Below are positions 1 through 9,075 of a DNA stretch of 48,231 bases, one piece after another (positions within the stretch are counted from its first letter, which is position 1; each line of letters starts with the position of its first letter). Below the pieces are notes generated by a model. That model was not told where the DNA came from. It did no database searches and saw only the letters and a list, made by a program, of their open reading frames with translations. This DNA comes from Planktomarina sp. (GTDB lineage: Bacteria; Pseudomonadota; Alphaproteobacteria; Rhodobacterales; Rhodobacteraceae): the NCBI GenBank assembly GCA_017856985.1, contig JAFMEA010000013.1, positions 1 through 48,231 of the forward strand, given 5' to 3'. The position numbers and the translations under genes were made by a program.

Positions 1-53
1 GCTGGCTTCTTGGCAGCTGGCTTCTTGGCAGCTGGCTTCTTGGCAGCTGGCTT
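1..53 (-). repeat. 15-bp tandem repeat encoding Lys-Lys-Pro-Ala-Ala
   Basis: The 15-base unit gctggcttcttggca is repeated in perfect register at least three times from base 1, followed by a partial copy. Read on the minus strand it codes for the basic tail of the PPIase. The array touches the window edge, so the copy number is a minimum. Confidence 0.95.
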
Positions 54-557
54 CTGATCTGCCACAACCTTGACGCTTATCATTCGATCTGGCGCAGTAG
101 GTGGTTCTCCACGCGCAATAGAGTCGACATGTTCCATTCCAGAAATAACGCGTCCATACACCGTATATTGACCATTCAGAAAATGATTTTCTCCAAAATT
201 AATGAAAAACTGACTGTTGGCAGAATCAGGGTTCGAGGATCGGGCAGCGCCAATAGTACCTCTGTCATGTGGCAACTTTGAGAATTCAGCTGGCAGGTCT
301 GGAAGGTTTGAAGCCCCTGTACCTGCCATACGCAGATTGAAACCGTCCGCCATGTCACCATGCTGAACATCGCCTGTCTGAGCCATAAAACCTTCAATCA
401 CACGGTGAAAAGCAACATTGTCATATTGACCTGACCTAGCTAGCTCTTTCATCCGCGCTACATGTTTCGGGGCTATATCAGCCAAAAGTTCAATGGTCAC
501 ATTACCATCTTTAAGTTCTATTATAATGGTATTTTCCGGATCAGTAATGTTAGCCAT
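1..557 (-). CDS. Cyclophilin-type peptidyl-prolyl cis-trans isomerase with Lys/Pro/Ala repeat tail (3' end cut by window edge)
   Basis: Catalyses cis-trans isomerisation of X-Pro bonds during protein folding. The reading frame starts at the ATG at 557 and is still open at the left edge, giving 185 visible residues. The cyclophilin domain covers about residues 10-166 and shows the family core FHRVIEGFMAQTGD (residues 50-63), the SQFFINFG stretch near 115-122 and the closing YTVYGRV. There is no signal peptide, so the protein is probably cytoplasmic. From about residue 168 the protein becomes a repeat of the five residues Lys-Lys-Pro-Ala-Ala, encoded by a 15-bp DNA repeat that continues to base 1, so the true C-terminus is not visible. 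It is divergent from pgk, with a 123-bp gap between. The family call is firm; which paralogue it is (PpiA or PpiB type) is not. Confidence 0.93.
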   Translation of the reverse strand, partial: MANITDPENTIIIELKDGNVTIELLADIAPKHVARMKELARSGQYDNVAFHRVIEGFMAQTGDVQHGDMADGFNLRMAGTGASNLPDLPAEFSKLPHDRGTIGAARSSNPDSANSQFFINFGENHFLNGQYTVYGRVISGMEHVDSIARGEPPTAPDRMISVKVVADQKPAAKKPAAKKPAAKKP

Positions 558-680
558 TTGGAGCTCCCTTTTCTTTGAGAGTTTTCTATAATGAGATTTA
601 TAACAAAGGAAAAGGCCCAACTGGTTGACCCAGGCAGTCATATCGGGTGTTAACGAACGCATCAATTCAGGAGCACAACC

Positions 681-1868
681 ATGAGCTGGAATACGCTGGG
701 TGACATGGACCTAAACGGCAAACGAGTACTAACGCGAGTAGATATCAATGTTCCGTTTGAAGGTAATGTGATTAGCGACCGCACTCGAATGGACCGAATA
801 GCCCCAACTGTTAACCACATATTAAAATATGGAGGCACACCAATCCTAATTGCCCATTATGGCAGACCTGGGGGTAAAAATGTACCCGAGATGTCATTGA
901 AATCACTTCTGTCTGACTTAGAAATCGCCCTAGGACATTCTGTGAAACTAACGTCCTTGGAAGATGCTAAGGGAAATATAAAAACACACCCAAATCAAGT
1001 TATTTTAATTGAAAATATCCGATTCGAACCAGGAGAGGAAGTCAACGACACTGCCTTAGCTCAGAGGCTAGCCGATTTAGGTGATTTTTACTGCAATGAT
1101 GCCTTTTCTACTGCTCACCGGGCCCATGCATCGACGACAGGTCTGGCCTACCTGCGACCGTCTTGTGCCGGCCTACTGATGGCGTCAGAACTCGATGCAT
1201 TACAAGCAGTACTTGGCGCCCCAAAACGACCATTGGTGGCTGTGGTTGGAGGTGCGAAGGTATCCACAAAGCTAGATTTGCTGGAAAACCTAATCACTAA
1301 AGTCGATTATCTGATAATTGGAGGCGCTATGGCCAATACATTTATAGCCGCACTTGGCAATAGTGTTGGGGCAAGCCTCTGCGAACATAGTATGGCAGAT
1401 ACTGCACTACGAATTCTTTACAACGCAAAGAGTATTGGATGTGAAATCATCTTGCCATCAGACGTGATTGTGGCAGAAAAGTTTGCAAAAAATGCTAGGA
1501 ATATAATGGTTAATGCAACCGACTGCCCAAGTGGATATATGATCCTGGACGTTGGTAATAACACCATAACACAGATTTCTGAATGCCTATCAAAGGCCAA
1601 AACTGTCATATGGAACGGGCCATTGGGCGCATTCGAATTAACACCATTTGATCGGGGTACAACTGTCACTATGCAGACTGTGGCAAGACTCACTAAATTA
1701 GGCAAGATAACATCAGTGGCTGGCGGAGGCGACACAGTTGCAGCGTTAAATCATGCTGGGGTCGGGGGAGATTTTACATATATTTCCACAGCAGGCGGCG
1801 CATTTCTAGAATGGATGGAAGGAAAAGAACTTCCTGGGGTCGCCGCATTGAACACAGAGAAAAATTAA
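681..1868 (+). CDS. pgk: Phosphoglycerate kinase
   Basis: Transfers phosphate between 1,3-bisphosphoglycerate and ADP in glycolysis and gluconeogenesis, in the cytoplasm. At 395 residues it has the normal length. The N-terminal signature LTRVDINVP (residues 17-25) and a basic HYGRPGGK loop bind the triose phosphate. The central [12 protein letters not shown] segment and the C-terminal [10 protein letters not shown] and AGGGDT stretches are the nucleotide-side motifs. The start at 681 follows a Shine-Dalgarno-like caggag. It is the first gene of a plus-strand run continuing with fructose-bisphosphate aldolase 91 bp downstream, so two consecutive enzymes of triose metabolism are grouped. Nothing is unusual in the sequence. 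Confidence 0.98.
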   Translation: MSWNTLGDMDLNGKRVLTRVDINVPFEGNVISDRTRMDRIAPTVNHILKYGGTPILIAHYGRPGGKNVPEMSLKSLLSDLEIALGHSVKLTSLEDAKGNIKTHPNQVILIENIRFEPGEEVNDTALAQRLADLGDFYCNDAFSTAHRAHASTTGLAYLRPSCAGLLMASELDALQAVLGAPKRPLVAVVGGAKVSTKLDLLENLITKVDYLIIGGAMANTFIAALGNSVGASLCEHSMADTALRILYNAKSIGCEIILPSDVIVAEKFAKNARNIMVNATDCPSGYMILDVGNNTITQISECLSKAKTVIWNGPLGAFELTPFDRGTTVTMQTVARLTKLGKITSVAGGGDTVAALNHAGVGGDFTYISTAGGAFLEWMEGKELPGVAALNTEKN

Positions 1869-1959
1869 ACTCAAAGCCGTTAGCGCCATCAGCATTGCAG
1901 CAATCGCGAATGCAACTTACACAAACCTAAAAAGTTGTTCATTTGGAGACGTTGAGGGA

Positions 1960-2850
1960 ATGGCGAATCAAAATCAGATTGACTTAATCGGCGCTGGTAG
2001 GGGTTTCATTGCAGCACTCGATCAAAGCGGGGGTTCCACGCCAAAGGCTCTTGCCGCTTACGGGATCACTAGTGAGGCTATAATATCGGATAGCAAAATG
2101 TATGAGCTTATCCACGAAATGCGACACCGCATTGTCATATCTCCAAATTTTACAGGTAAAAAAGTGATTGGTGCTATTATTTTTGAAGACACCATGAACC
2201 GCAACTTTCAAGGTAAAAAATCAGCCCAATACTTATGGGAAGAGCGTGGGATCGTACCATTTCTGAAGGTGGATAAGGGCCTTTCAGGGATTTATGAGGG
2301 CGTTCAATTAATGAAAGACATTCCAGATCTTGATTCACTATTGAAACGCGCTGCTAATCTCAACATTTTTGGAACTAAAATGCGGTCAGTGATTGGTTCA
2401 GCAAATTTAGTAGGCATTAGTAAAAATGTGAAACAGCAGTTCAAGATGGGTAAACAAATCTTAGAACATGGCTTGGTTCCTATTCTTGAACCAGAAATCA
2501 CAATCGGAATACCAGATAAAGCCGAAGCGGAGATAATTTTAAAAAAAGAAATTATAAAACAACTAGATACGTTACCAGATAATCAAAATATAATGCTCAA
2601 ACTTACCCTCCCAGAGGTAAAAAATCACTATCTTGAATTAATCAGGCATAAAAATGTTTTATCAGTGGTCGCACTTTCGGGCGGATATACGCGGTCTGAT
2701 GCAATTGGACGTTTGGCTCAAAATAAATCAATGATAGCCAGTTTTTCTCGGGCTTTAACAGAAGGATTGTCAGTCCATCAAAGCGACTTGGAATTTGATA
2801 AAATGTTAGGGCAAACAATCGATAGCATTTATCACGCCTCTATTTCTTAA
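1960..2850 (+). CDS. fda: Class I fructose-bisphosphate aldolase (short bacterial type)
   Basis: Cleaves fructose 1,6-bisphosphate to dihydroxyacetone phosphate and glyceraldehyde 3-phosphate through a lysine Schiff base, without metal. The 296-residue length and the N-terminal motif AALDQSGGSTPKAL match the short class I aldolases common in Rhodobacterales, rather than the metal-dependent class II enzymes. Other hallmarks are ILEPEITI, MLKLTLPE (the lysine is the likely Schiff-base residue) and the phosphate-binding ALSGGYTR stretch. It lies 91 bp after pgk and 82 bp before ftsB, on the same strand. The start is the ATG at 1960. I infer the catalytic lysine from the family pattern, not from an alignment. 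Confidence 0.93.
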   Translation: MANQNQIDLIGAGRGFIAALDQSGGSTPKALAAYGITSEAIISDSKMYELIHEMRHRIVISPNFTGKKVIGAIIFEDTMNRNFQGKKSAQYLWEERGIVPFLKVDKGLSGIYEGVQLMKDIPDLDSLLKRAANLNIFGTKMRSVIGSANLVGISKNVKQQFKMGKQILEHGLVPILEPEITIGIPDKAEAEIILKKEIIKQLDTLPDNQNIMLKLTLPEVKNHYLELIRHKNVLSVVALSGGYTRSDAIGRLAQNKSMIASFSRALTEGLSVHQSDLEFDKMLGQTIDSIYHASIS

Positions 2851-2932
2851 TTAAATGACAATTCAGGGGATTCACACTTTCAATTATATGTGTCATAACT
2901 CTTGAAAGCCCGGTAGAGGTGAAAAGCAGTCC

Positions 2933-3238
2933 ATGGTTAATCTTAGAAGCACCTCACTCGGCAGTGTTGCCGTCACATTGGTTTCGCTTACTTTAGCGGC
3001 ATATTTTTGTTTTTCTGCAATTCAGGGAGATTACGGTATACTTCGACGCGCAGAGTATCTGACGGAAGCAAGTATACTTCAGGAAAACTTTGAGCAAATC
3101 AAAAAATCAATACTATTGCTGGAAAATAAGACTTTGCGACTATCAGACAGTTACCTAGACTTAGACCTGTTAGACGAACAAGCACGAAATATTCTTGGCT
3201 TTATTCGTCCGGATGAAATTGTCATTCATCAAAAATAA
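2933..3238 (+). CDS. ftsB: FtsB-like septum formation initiator (DivIC family)
   Basis: A 101-residue protein with one N-terminal membrane segment (about residues 9-29) followed by a predicted coiled coil (about 45-75, with the run LQENFEQIKKSILLLENK). This is the layout of FtsB/DivIC, the small bitopic proteins that bridge FtsQ and FtsL at the division septum. A GAGG motif lies about 12 bases upstream of the start at 2933. In alphaproteobacteria an ftsB-like gene is commonly found directly upstream of pdhA, as here, which supports the call for a protein with little sequence conservation. The C-terminal stretch RNILGFIRPDEIV is typical of the alphaproteobacterial branch. Confidence 0.85.
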   Translation: MVNLRSTSLGSVAVTLVSLTLAAYFCFSAIQGDYGILRRAEYLTEASILQENFEQIKKSILLLENKTLRLSDSYLDLDLLDEQARNILGFIRPDEIVIHQK

Positions 3239-3280
3239 CCTAAGTCACTGAACTAAAATATTTAATATTTTAATAAATGT

Positions 3281-3310
3281 TTTCCATTTTCTAATATTGT
3301 ATGCTAATAT
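3281..3310 (+). promoter_or_regulatory. Possible sigma-70 promoter of the pdh operon
   Basis: A TTTCCA hexamer (3281-3286) and a TAATAT hexamer (3305-3310) are 18 bases apart in an AT-rich gap between ftsB and pdhA. Both are imperfect matches, and the assignment rests mainly on position. If correct, the large palindrome at 3307-3334 would overlap the -10 box and the transcription start. Confidence 0.35.
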
Positions 3311-3334
3311 ATAGTTTAACGTTAAACTATATAT
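3307..3334. promoter_or_regulatory. Perfect 28-bp palindrome upstream of pdhA (candidate operator)
   Basis: Both 14-base arms are exactly complementary around the centre between 3320 and 3321; the core is TTTAACGTTAAA with a central CG. The palindrome ends 14 bases before the pdhA start and directly precedes the GAGG ribosome binding site at 3340-3343. There is no loop and no T-run, so a DNA operator for a dimeric repressor is more likely than a terminator. Even palindromes with a central CG are typical of LacI/GalR-family operators; the assignment to that family is inference. Confidence 0.7.
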
Positions 3335-3348
3335 AACATGAGGCGCTA

Positions 3349-4347
3349 ATGGCCACAAAAAAAACCAGAAAAACAAATCTGTCAAAAGATGATTTGATGC
3401 CTTTATACCGTCGAATGCTGCTAATCCGGCGTTTTGAAGAAAAAGCTGGCCAGCTTTACGGTATGGGTTTGATAGGGGGATTTTGCCACCTATATATTGG
3501 GCAGGAAGCAGTCGTGGTCGGACTGGAAGCTGTGGCAGAAGAAGGTGACAAGCGTGTCACTTCCTACCGTGACCACGGTCACATGTTGGCTTGTGGTATG
3601 GACGCGAACGGCGTCATGGCCGAACTAACTGGCAGAAGTGGGGGGTATTCAAAAGGCAAGGGCGGCTCCATGCACATGTTTTCTAAAGAAAAACATTTCT
3701 ATGGTGGTCACGGAATAGTTGGGGCACAGGTTCCAATTGGTGCCGGTCTAGCATTTTCTGACAAGTATAAGGGTAACACTAACGTAACATTTACATACTT
3801 TGGTGACGGTGCAGCCAACCAAGGCCAAGTTTACGAGACATTTAACATGGCCGCATTATGGGATCTTCCAGTAATTTTTGTTATTGAAAACAATCAGTAC
3901 GCTATGGGAACATCTCAACAAAGGTCCACTTCATCCGCAGAAATCTACGAACGCGGACAGGCTTTTGGCATCCCAGGTGAGGCAGTAGACGGGATGGATG
4001 TGTTAGCAGTCAAGGCTGCTGGTCAGACGGCAGTCAATCATTGTAGGTCAGGCCAAGGGCCCTATATTCTAGAGATTAAAACATATCGATATCGGGGACA
4101 TTCGATGTCAGATCCTGCTAAATATCGTACTCGCGAAGAAGTTCAAAAAGTACGCGAGGAAAAAGATGCAATCCAGCATGTTCGGGATCTACTTTTGACT
4201 GGAAAACATTGTACCGAAGACGATCTAAAATTAGTCGACAAAGAAATTAAAGCAATAGTTAATCAAAGTGCGGAGTTCGCCAAAGAGAGCCCCGAACCTG
4301 CTCCAGACGAGTTATGGACTGATATTTATGCGAATTTGGAGGCCTAA
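3349..4347 (+). CDS. pdhA: Pyruvate dehydrogenase E1 component, alpha subunit
   Basis: Thiamine-diphosphate-dependent decarboxylation of pyruvate, as the alpha half of the heterotetrameric E1 of the pyruvate dehydrogenase complex. At 332 residues it has the usual alphaproteobacterial length. The TPP/Mg motif GDGAANQGQVYETFNMA...ENNQYAMG spans about residues 158-189, and the phosphorylation-loop equivalent YRYRGHSMSDP lies near 247-257. The start at 3349 follows GAGG. It is the first gene of pdhA-pdhB-pdhC, with 3 and 10 bases between the genes, so they must be one transcript. The palindrome just upstream suggests the operon is under a specific repressor. Confidence 0.98.
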   Translation: MATKKTRKTNLSKDDLMPLYRRMLLIRRFEEKAGQLYGMGLIGGFCHLYIGQEAVVVGLEAVAEEGDKRVTSYRDHGHMLACGMDANGVMAELTGRSGGYSKGKGGSMHMFSKEKHFYGGHGIVGAQVPIGAGLAFSDKYKGNTNVTFTYFGDGAANQGQVYETFNMAALWDLPVIFVIENNQYAMGTSQQRSTSSAEIYERGQAFGIPGEAVDGMDVLAVKAAGQTAVNHCRSGQGPYILEIKTYRYRGHSMSDPAKYRTREEVQKVREEKDAIQHVRDLLLTGKHCTEDDLKLVDKEIKAIVNQSAEFAKESPEPAPDELWTDIYANLEA

Positions 4348-4350
4348 GCT

Positions 4351-5718
4351 ATGGCAGTAGATATTTTAATGCCTGCCCTCTCACCTACAATGGAGGAAGG
4401 AACTCTGGCTAAATGGCTAGTAGCAGAGGGTGATACAATTAAATCAGGTGACATTTTAGCTGAAATAGAAACTGACAAAGCCACGATGGAATTTGAAGCG
4501 GTTGATGAAGGTATAATTGGAAAACTATTGGTAGCCGAAGGAACAGCGTCCGTATCTGTAAATTCCCCAATTGCGATATTATTAGAGGATGGTGAAGAGG
4601 TGCCAACTATTCAGGCAAAAACTACGGTAAAAGATCCAATCATCGCACCAAACAAACAGGCTACAGAATTGGTATCCGCATTAGATGCCCCCCCAAATGA
4701 AAGTTTAGTCGACCAAAATTTGCCTGAAGGCACAAAGTTTAAAACCCAAACTGTACGTGAAGCAATTCGTGAAGCTATGTCGGAAGAGATGCGCCTCGAT
4801 GAAGCTGTATATTTGATTGGTGAAGAAGTAGCCGAATACGAGGGTGCTTACAAAATTTCACAGGGCATGCTCGATGAGTTTGGGTCTAAACGTGTAATTG
4901 ATACACCAATTACTGAGCATGGATTTACAGGTATCGCTGTAGGCGCTGCGTTTGGAGGCCTAAAACCAGTTGTAGAATTTATGACTTTCAATTTCGCAAT
5001 GCAGGCGATGGATCAAATTATCAACTCAGCAGCTAAAACACTATATATGTCCGGTGGGCAAATGGGTGCACCTATTGTGTTTCGAGGCCCAAATGGAGCC
5101 GCCGCTCGTGTTGGTGCACAGCATAGCCAAGATTACGCAGCCTGGTATTCGCATATCCCCGGCTTGAAAGTAGTTCAGCCATATTCAGCAGCAGATGCCA
5201 AAGGGTTGCTAAAGTCGGCAATTCGCGATCCCAACCCTGTTATATTTTTAGAAAATGAAATCCTCTATGGTCAGAGCTTTGAAGTCCCTGATTTGGCTGA
5301 TTATACGGTTCCATTAGGCAAAGCTCGAGTGTGGTGCGAGGGTAATGACATCACTCTGGTAAGTTTTGGGATCGGGATGAAATATACTCTTGAGGCTGCA
5401 GAACAGTTGGCGGAAATGGGTGTCAGTGTCGAGGTTGTTGATCTCAGAAGCTTAAGACCATTAGATACCCAAACAGTGATTAATTCGGTTAAAAAGACAA
5501 ATCGATGTGTCACAATTGAAGAAGGTTACCCAGTTTGCTCCATTGGAAATTACGTGTCCTCTGTTTTAATGCAACAGGCATTCGATTACCTTGATGCGCC
5601 TGTTATAAACTGTACCGGCAAAGATGTACCTATGCCCTATGCAGCAAACCTTGAAAAATTAGCTTTAGTCACCACCGAAGATGTGATGGCCGCTGCTAAA
5701 TCAGTTTTATATCGTTAA
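4351..5718 (+). CDS. pdhB: Pyruvate dehydrogenase E1 component, beta subunit, with N-terminal lipoyl domain
   Basis: Beta half of E1. Residues 1-80 form a biotinyl/lipoyl domain with the lipoylation motif ETDKATMEF (the lysine carries lipoate). After a linker, the transketolase-like beta domain begins at about residue 130 ([13 protein letters not shown]) and ends with a C-terminal transketolase domain. At 455 residues it is about 125 longer than E1 beta proteins without the lipoyl domain; this fusion is characteristic of alphaproteobacteria. A GGAGG ribosome binding site lies in the end of pdhA, and the start is the ATG at 4351. Its lipoyl domain closely resembles that of the neighbouring E2 protein. 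Confidence 0.98.
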   Translation: MAVDILMPALSPTMEEGTLAKWLVAEGDTIKSGDILAEIETDKATMEFEAVDEGIIGKLLVAEGTASVSVNSPIAILLEDGEEVPTIQAKTTVKDPIIAPNKQATELVSALDAPPNESLVDQNLPEGTKFKTQTVREAIREAMSEEMRLDEAVYLIGEEVAEYEGAYKISQGMLDEFGSKRVIDTPITEHGFTGIAVGAAFGGLKPVVEFMTFNFAMQAMDQIINSAAKTLYMSGGQMGAPIVFRGPNGAAARVGAQHSQDYAAWYSHIPGLKVVQPYSAADAKGLLKSAIRDPNPVIFLENEILYGQSFEVPDLADYTVPLGKARVWCEGNDITLVSFGIGMKYTLEAAEQLAEMGVSVEVVDLRSLRPLDTQTVINSVKKTNRCVTIEEGYPVCSIGNYVSSVLMQQAFDYLDAPVINCTGKDVPMPYAANLEKLALVTTEDVMAAAKSVLYR

Positions 5719-5728
5719 GGAGCCTCCA

Positions 5729-6991
5729 ATGGCAACTGAAATACTCATGCCAGCCCTTTCGCCAACTATGGAAGAAGGCACTCTAACCAAGTGGTTGGTA
5801 TCTGAGGGTGATGCAGTTCAATCTGGTGATCTTTTAGCAGAAATTGAAACTGACAAAGCAATAATGGAGTTTGAGGCTGTTGATGAGGGGACAATTGGGA
5901 AAATTCTAATTTCTGGAGGTTCCGCAAATGTAAAAGTTAACTCAGTTATTGCGATATTACTCGAAGATGGTGAAACCTTAGACGTCACTGTTGAAAATCC
6001 AATGGCTCAAACAGCTTTAGTCACTCCTAAAACGAAAGATCCCATGGTCAACATTGACATGTCCCACAAAGCAAATACCAACCAAGAAAAACGTGTTTTT
6101 GCTTCGCCCATTGCTAGGAGAATAGCGGCAGACAAGGGTATTAATTTGGCTTCTATTTCTGGCACAGGGCCAAGAGGGCGCATAATAAAGGCAGATTTGG
6201 ATAACAGTTCTCGTGTTCCATATGAAACTATTTCAACAACGAACATAGAAAAATCAACCCTCTCTGATGGATCTGCTACGAAGACATTATATATGAACAA
6301 AGAGCATAAAGCAGTGCCACTTAACGGAATGCGAAAAATAATAGCAGCACGTGTGACAGAGGCAAAGCAAACCATCCCACATTTCTACCTTCGCCGTGAG
6401 GTACGTTTAGACGAATTGCTACTTTTACGCACTAAGATAAATAAGAGTCTTGAAGCACGCAAAATTAAGATTTCAGTAAATGATTTCGTAATCAAAGCCT
6501 GCGCCCTGGCCCTACACGCAACGCCAACAGCAAACTCAGTGTGGGGAGGTGACTGTATATTACAAATGACCGCAGCAGATATAGCAGTGGCGGTGGCAGT
6601 TGATGGAGGCTTACTAACACCTGTTCTCCTTGATGTTGAAAATAAATTGATTTCACAAATTTCTATTGAAATGAAAGATCTGGTAGACCGCGCGCGCAGT
6701 CAAAAACTAGCACCACATGAATATCAAGGTGGAAGTTTTGCTATTTCAAATTTAGGGATGATGGGAATTGACAGTTTTGATGCCATTATAAACCCACCCC
6801 ACGCGGCTATTTTAGCCGTCGGTGTAGGAAAAAAGCGCCCCTCCATTCTTGATGATGGCACTCTGGGCGTGGCTACAATGATGAATGTGACAATGTCAGT
6901 AGACCACAGAGTAATTGACGGAGCACTTGGCGCCGAATTACTCAGAAAAATTGTCACTCATTTAGAAAACCCTGCAGCGATGCTAGCCTAA
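5729..6991 (+). CDS. pdhC: Dihydrolipoamide acetyltransferase, E2 of pyruvate dehydrogenase
   Basis: Transfers the acetyl group from lipoate to CoA and forms the core of the complex. Order of domains in 420 residues: one lipoyl domain (1-80, motif ETDKAIMEF), a linker, the peripheral subunit-binding domain (about 125-160, [15 protein letters not shown]...GTGPRGRI) and the catalytic acyltransferase domain (about 190-420) ending with the active-site motif DHRVIDGA. A strong AAGGAG precedes the start at 5729. The E3 gene (lpd) often follows in alphaproteobacteria, but here the next gene is cysE on the other strand, so E3 must be encoded elsewhere. Confidence 0.98.
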   Translation: MATEILMPALSPTMEEGTLTKWLVSEGDAVQSGDLLAEIETDKAIMEFEAVDEGTIGKILISGGSANVKVNSVIAILLEDGETLDVTVENPMAQTALVTPKTKDPMVNIDMSHKANTNQEKRVFASPIARRIAADKGINLASISGTGPRGRIIKADLDNSSRVPYETISTTNIEKSTLSDGSATKTLYMNKEHKAVPLNGMRKIIAARVTEAKQTIPHFYLRREVRLDELLLLRTKINKSLEARKIKISVNDFVIKACALALHATPTANSVWGGDCILQMTAADIAVAVAVDGGLLTPVLLDVENKLISQISIEMKDLVDRARSQKLAPHEYQGGSFAISNLGMMGIDSFDAIINPPHAAILAVGVGKKRPSILDDGTLGVATMMNVTMSVDHRVIDGALGAELLRKIVTHLENPAAMLA

Positions 6992-7067
6992 ATCTTTAAC
7001 ATTAGTGTTCTTTATCAACTTAAACTGACAAGTAAGTTAAATTTGGGTTAGGTGAAAGAAAGTCTGC

Positions 7068-7865
7068 TTATAGTAGTTGATCCATGCTTACTGAGGGTTG
7101 ATCACAACCCGCAGATCCAACTATTTTAGCGGGCACCCCTGCCACTGTTTTACATGGCGGAACGTCATGCAAAACTACCGAGCCCGCGGCAATACGGCTA
7201 GAATGGCCAACCTTTATATTACCCAGAACTTTTGCACCAGCGCCGATCAAAACGCCATCACCAATTTTTGGATGCCTGTCATCATCTTGCTTTCCAGTTC
7301 CACCGAGGGTGACCGAGTGCAGCATTGAAACATTATTTCCGACAACAGCTGTCTCACCAATGACTATAGAATGAGCATGGTCAATCATAATGCCATGGCC
7401 AATCACTGCAGCTGGATGAATGTCTAAATTGAACACCTCGGATATTCTGGATTGAAAGTAATAGGCCATATCTTTCCTTCCAGCCTTCCAGAGCCAGTGA
7501 CCGACCCGATAAGCTTGGATTGCTTGGAACCCTTTGAAAAATAATAATGGCTGAATAAAACTATTGCACGCTGGATCACGCTCAGTCACAGCAACGAGAT
7601 CGGCACGAGCGCAAGAACTTATCTCGCCATCGCCTCGCATAGCTTCATCCGAAATCTCACGCAGCATCTGTTCAGGAATCTCAGCAGTCGATAATTTATA
7701 GGCCACTCGATACGATAAAGCCTGCTCTAAATTACGATGATGAAGTATACTTGAATGCACCAAGGAACTTAAGAGCGGTTCCTTTATCAACGAAGACTTC
7801 GCCTCATCAACAATTCGATCCCAAGCAGGATCACATTTATTTATCTCCATTACGGACAGAGCCAT
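7068..7865 (-). CDS. cysE: Serine O-acetyltransferase
   Basis: Makes O-acetylserine from serine and acetyl-CoA, the first committed step of cysteine synthesis. The 265-residue protein has the helical N-terminal SATase domain (about residues 5-110) and a left-handed beta-helix of hexapeptide repeats (about 140-240), including GHGIMIDHAHSIVIGETAVVG with the catalytic His-Ala-His region and VTLGGTGK. It ends with the short tail typical of enzymes that bind cysteine synthase. AAGGA precedes the ATG at 7865. It is convergent with pdhC, and 64 bases separate it from the end of mltG upstream, so it may have its own promoter. Confidence 0.97.
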   Translation of the reverse strand: MALSVMEINKCDPAWDRIVDEAKSSLIKEPLLSSLVHSSILHHRNLEQALSYRVAYKLSTAEIPEQMLREISDEAMRGDGEISSCARADLVAVTERDPACNSFIQPLLFFKGFQAIQAYRVGHWLWKAGRKDMAYYFQSRISEVFNLDIHPAAVIGHGIMIDHAHSIVIGETAVVGNNVSMLHSVTLGGTGKQDDDRHPKIGDGVLIGAGAKVLGNIKVGHSSRIAAGSVVLHDVPPCKTVAGVPAKIVGSAGCDQPSVSMDQLL

Positions 7866-7929
7866 ATGAATTCCTTAAAACAGTTGGGTTAATTCAACAA
7901 ATAATTACGTAGCAGCATAAATAAGTTCT

Positions 7930-9075
7930 TTACTTATTTTTTTCAATCTTACGCCATGCGGCGACATTTCTATTGTGTTCTTTTAAAGTAGTGGAGAACG
8001 CATGACCACCAGTGCCGTCCGCGACAAAAAATATGTAATTTGTATTTGCCGGATTAATTGCAGCTCTCAGACTAGCTAAACCTGGACTTGCAATCGCACT
8101 TTTCGGCAAACCACGGTTTACATAAGTATTCCATGGCGTGTCCTTTCGAAGCTCACTCTTACGCAACCCGCGGCCTAGTGAACCTTTACCTAAAGTAATT
8201 CCATAAATAACTGACGGATCAGTCTGTAAGGGCATACCCAGTTTTAGGCGGTTAGCAAACACAGATGCTACTTGAGACCGTTCGCTTGCAACAGCAGTTT
8301 CTTTTTCAATAATAGAGGCAAGAACTAATAAATCCTGAATATTGTCCACGGGTGTTTTATCACTTCGCATTCCCCAAACCTCTTTAAGTCGCCTATCCTG
8401 AGCCTTCGCCATCCGTGTTAAAACATCAGCTCGAAGATCCCCGATCCTAATTTCATAACTATCGGGTGCCAAAGTACCTTCCTGTGGCATATCAATTATT
8501 GGACCATCTAAAACATTAAGTCCCTTCAAAGCGTTCACAATGCTCCAGCTTGTAGTACCCTCAGAGATAGCTAATCGGATCATAGAATCATCATCTTTCA
8601 ATGCAGATAAATAAAAGTCCGACGCAAAATTTTCATCAAGATCCACACGGCTAACTTCAACATACCTATTAGTTGTAGGGTCAAGCTCCCTTACTAAAAC
8701 TGTATTACGGGTTACGCCCACCCTAAAGATGACCTCTGTGCCACAGGTGTTGCGCCCACTGGTAGTTATTTGATCCGCTATCTGAGACATCGAAGAGCCT
8801 GCCGGTACAAGATAACTTCCCGCTTTTAATTCATTCCTTCTTCCCGAGTAATCAATGCCTAGCTGAAACAACGTTTTGCTAGAAACTGCTCCTTGGGTTT
8901 GGAGTTTTTCGGCTATGCCTGATATCGAGCTACCCGATGCAACTTCAAGGCAGATCGCTTCCTGTAATAAACTTGGACTTGCATATTTAGCTTGTAGCGT
9001 TTTAATCAAGGCCCCTAAAAGAAATAATACAACTACAAAAAGAGTAAGGCTATTTGACGCAAAATGCCGCCCCAT
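7930..9075 (-). CDS. mltG: Endolytic transglycosylase MltG (YceG family)
   Basis: Cleaves nascent glycan strands to end peptidoglycan polymerisation; anchored in the inner membrane and acting in the periplasm. The 381 residues start with one membrane segment (about 9-28), then a LysM-like region and the YceG catalytic domain. The catalytic glutamate is in LASIIEKETAV, and YVNRGLPKSAIASPG and the closing YFFVADGTGGHAFS-like segment are family hallmarks. The ATG directly abuts the fabF stop codon at 9076, indicating translational coupling. The fabF-mltG pair is the common arrangement in alphaproteobacteria. Confidence 0.95.
   Translation of the reverse strand: MGRHFASNSLTLFVVVLFLLGALIKTLQAKYASPSLLQEAICLEVASGSSISGIAEKLQTQGAVSSKTLFQLGIDYSGRRNELKAGSYLVPAGSSMSQIADQITTSGRNTCGTEVIFRVGVTRNTVLVRELDPTTNRYVEVSRVDLDENFASDFYLSALKDDDSMIRLAISEGTTSWSIVNALKGLNVLDGPIIDMPQEGTLAPDSYEIRIGDLRADVLTRMAKAQDRRLKEVWGMRSDKTPVDNIQDLLVLASIIEKETAVASERSQVASVFANRLKLGMPLQTDPSVIYGITLGKGSLGRGLRKSELRKDTPWNTYVNRGLPKSAIASPGLASLRAAINPANTNYIFFVADGTGGHAFSTTLKEHNRNVAAWRKIEKNK

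Noticed and set aside
7017-7038. Inverted repeat AACTTA/TAAGTT between pdhC and cysE as a terminator
   Set aside because: Stem of only six AT-rich pairs, ten-base loop and no clear T-run on either strand; not strong enough to call.
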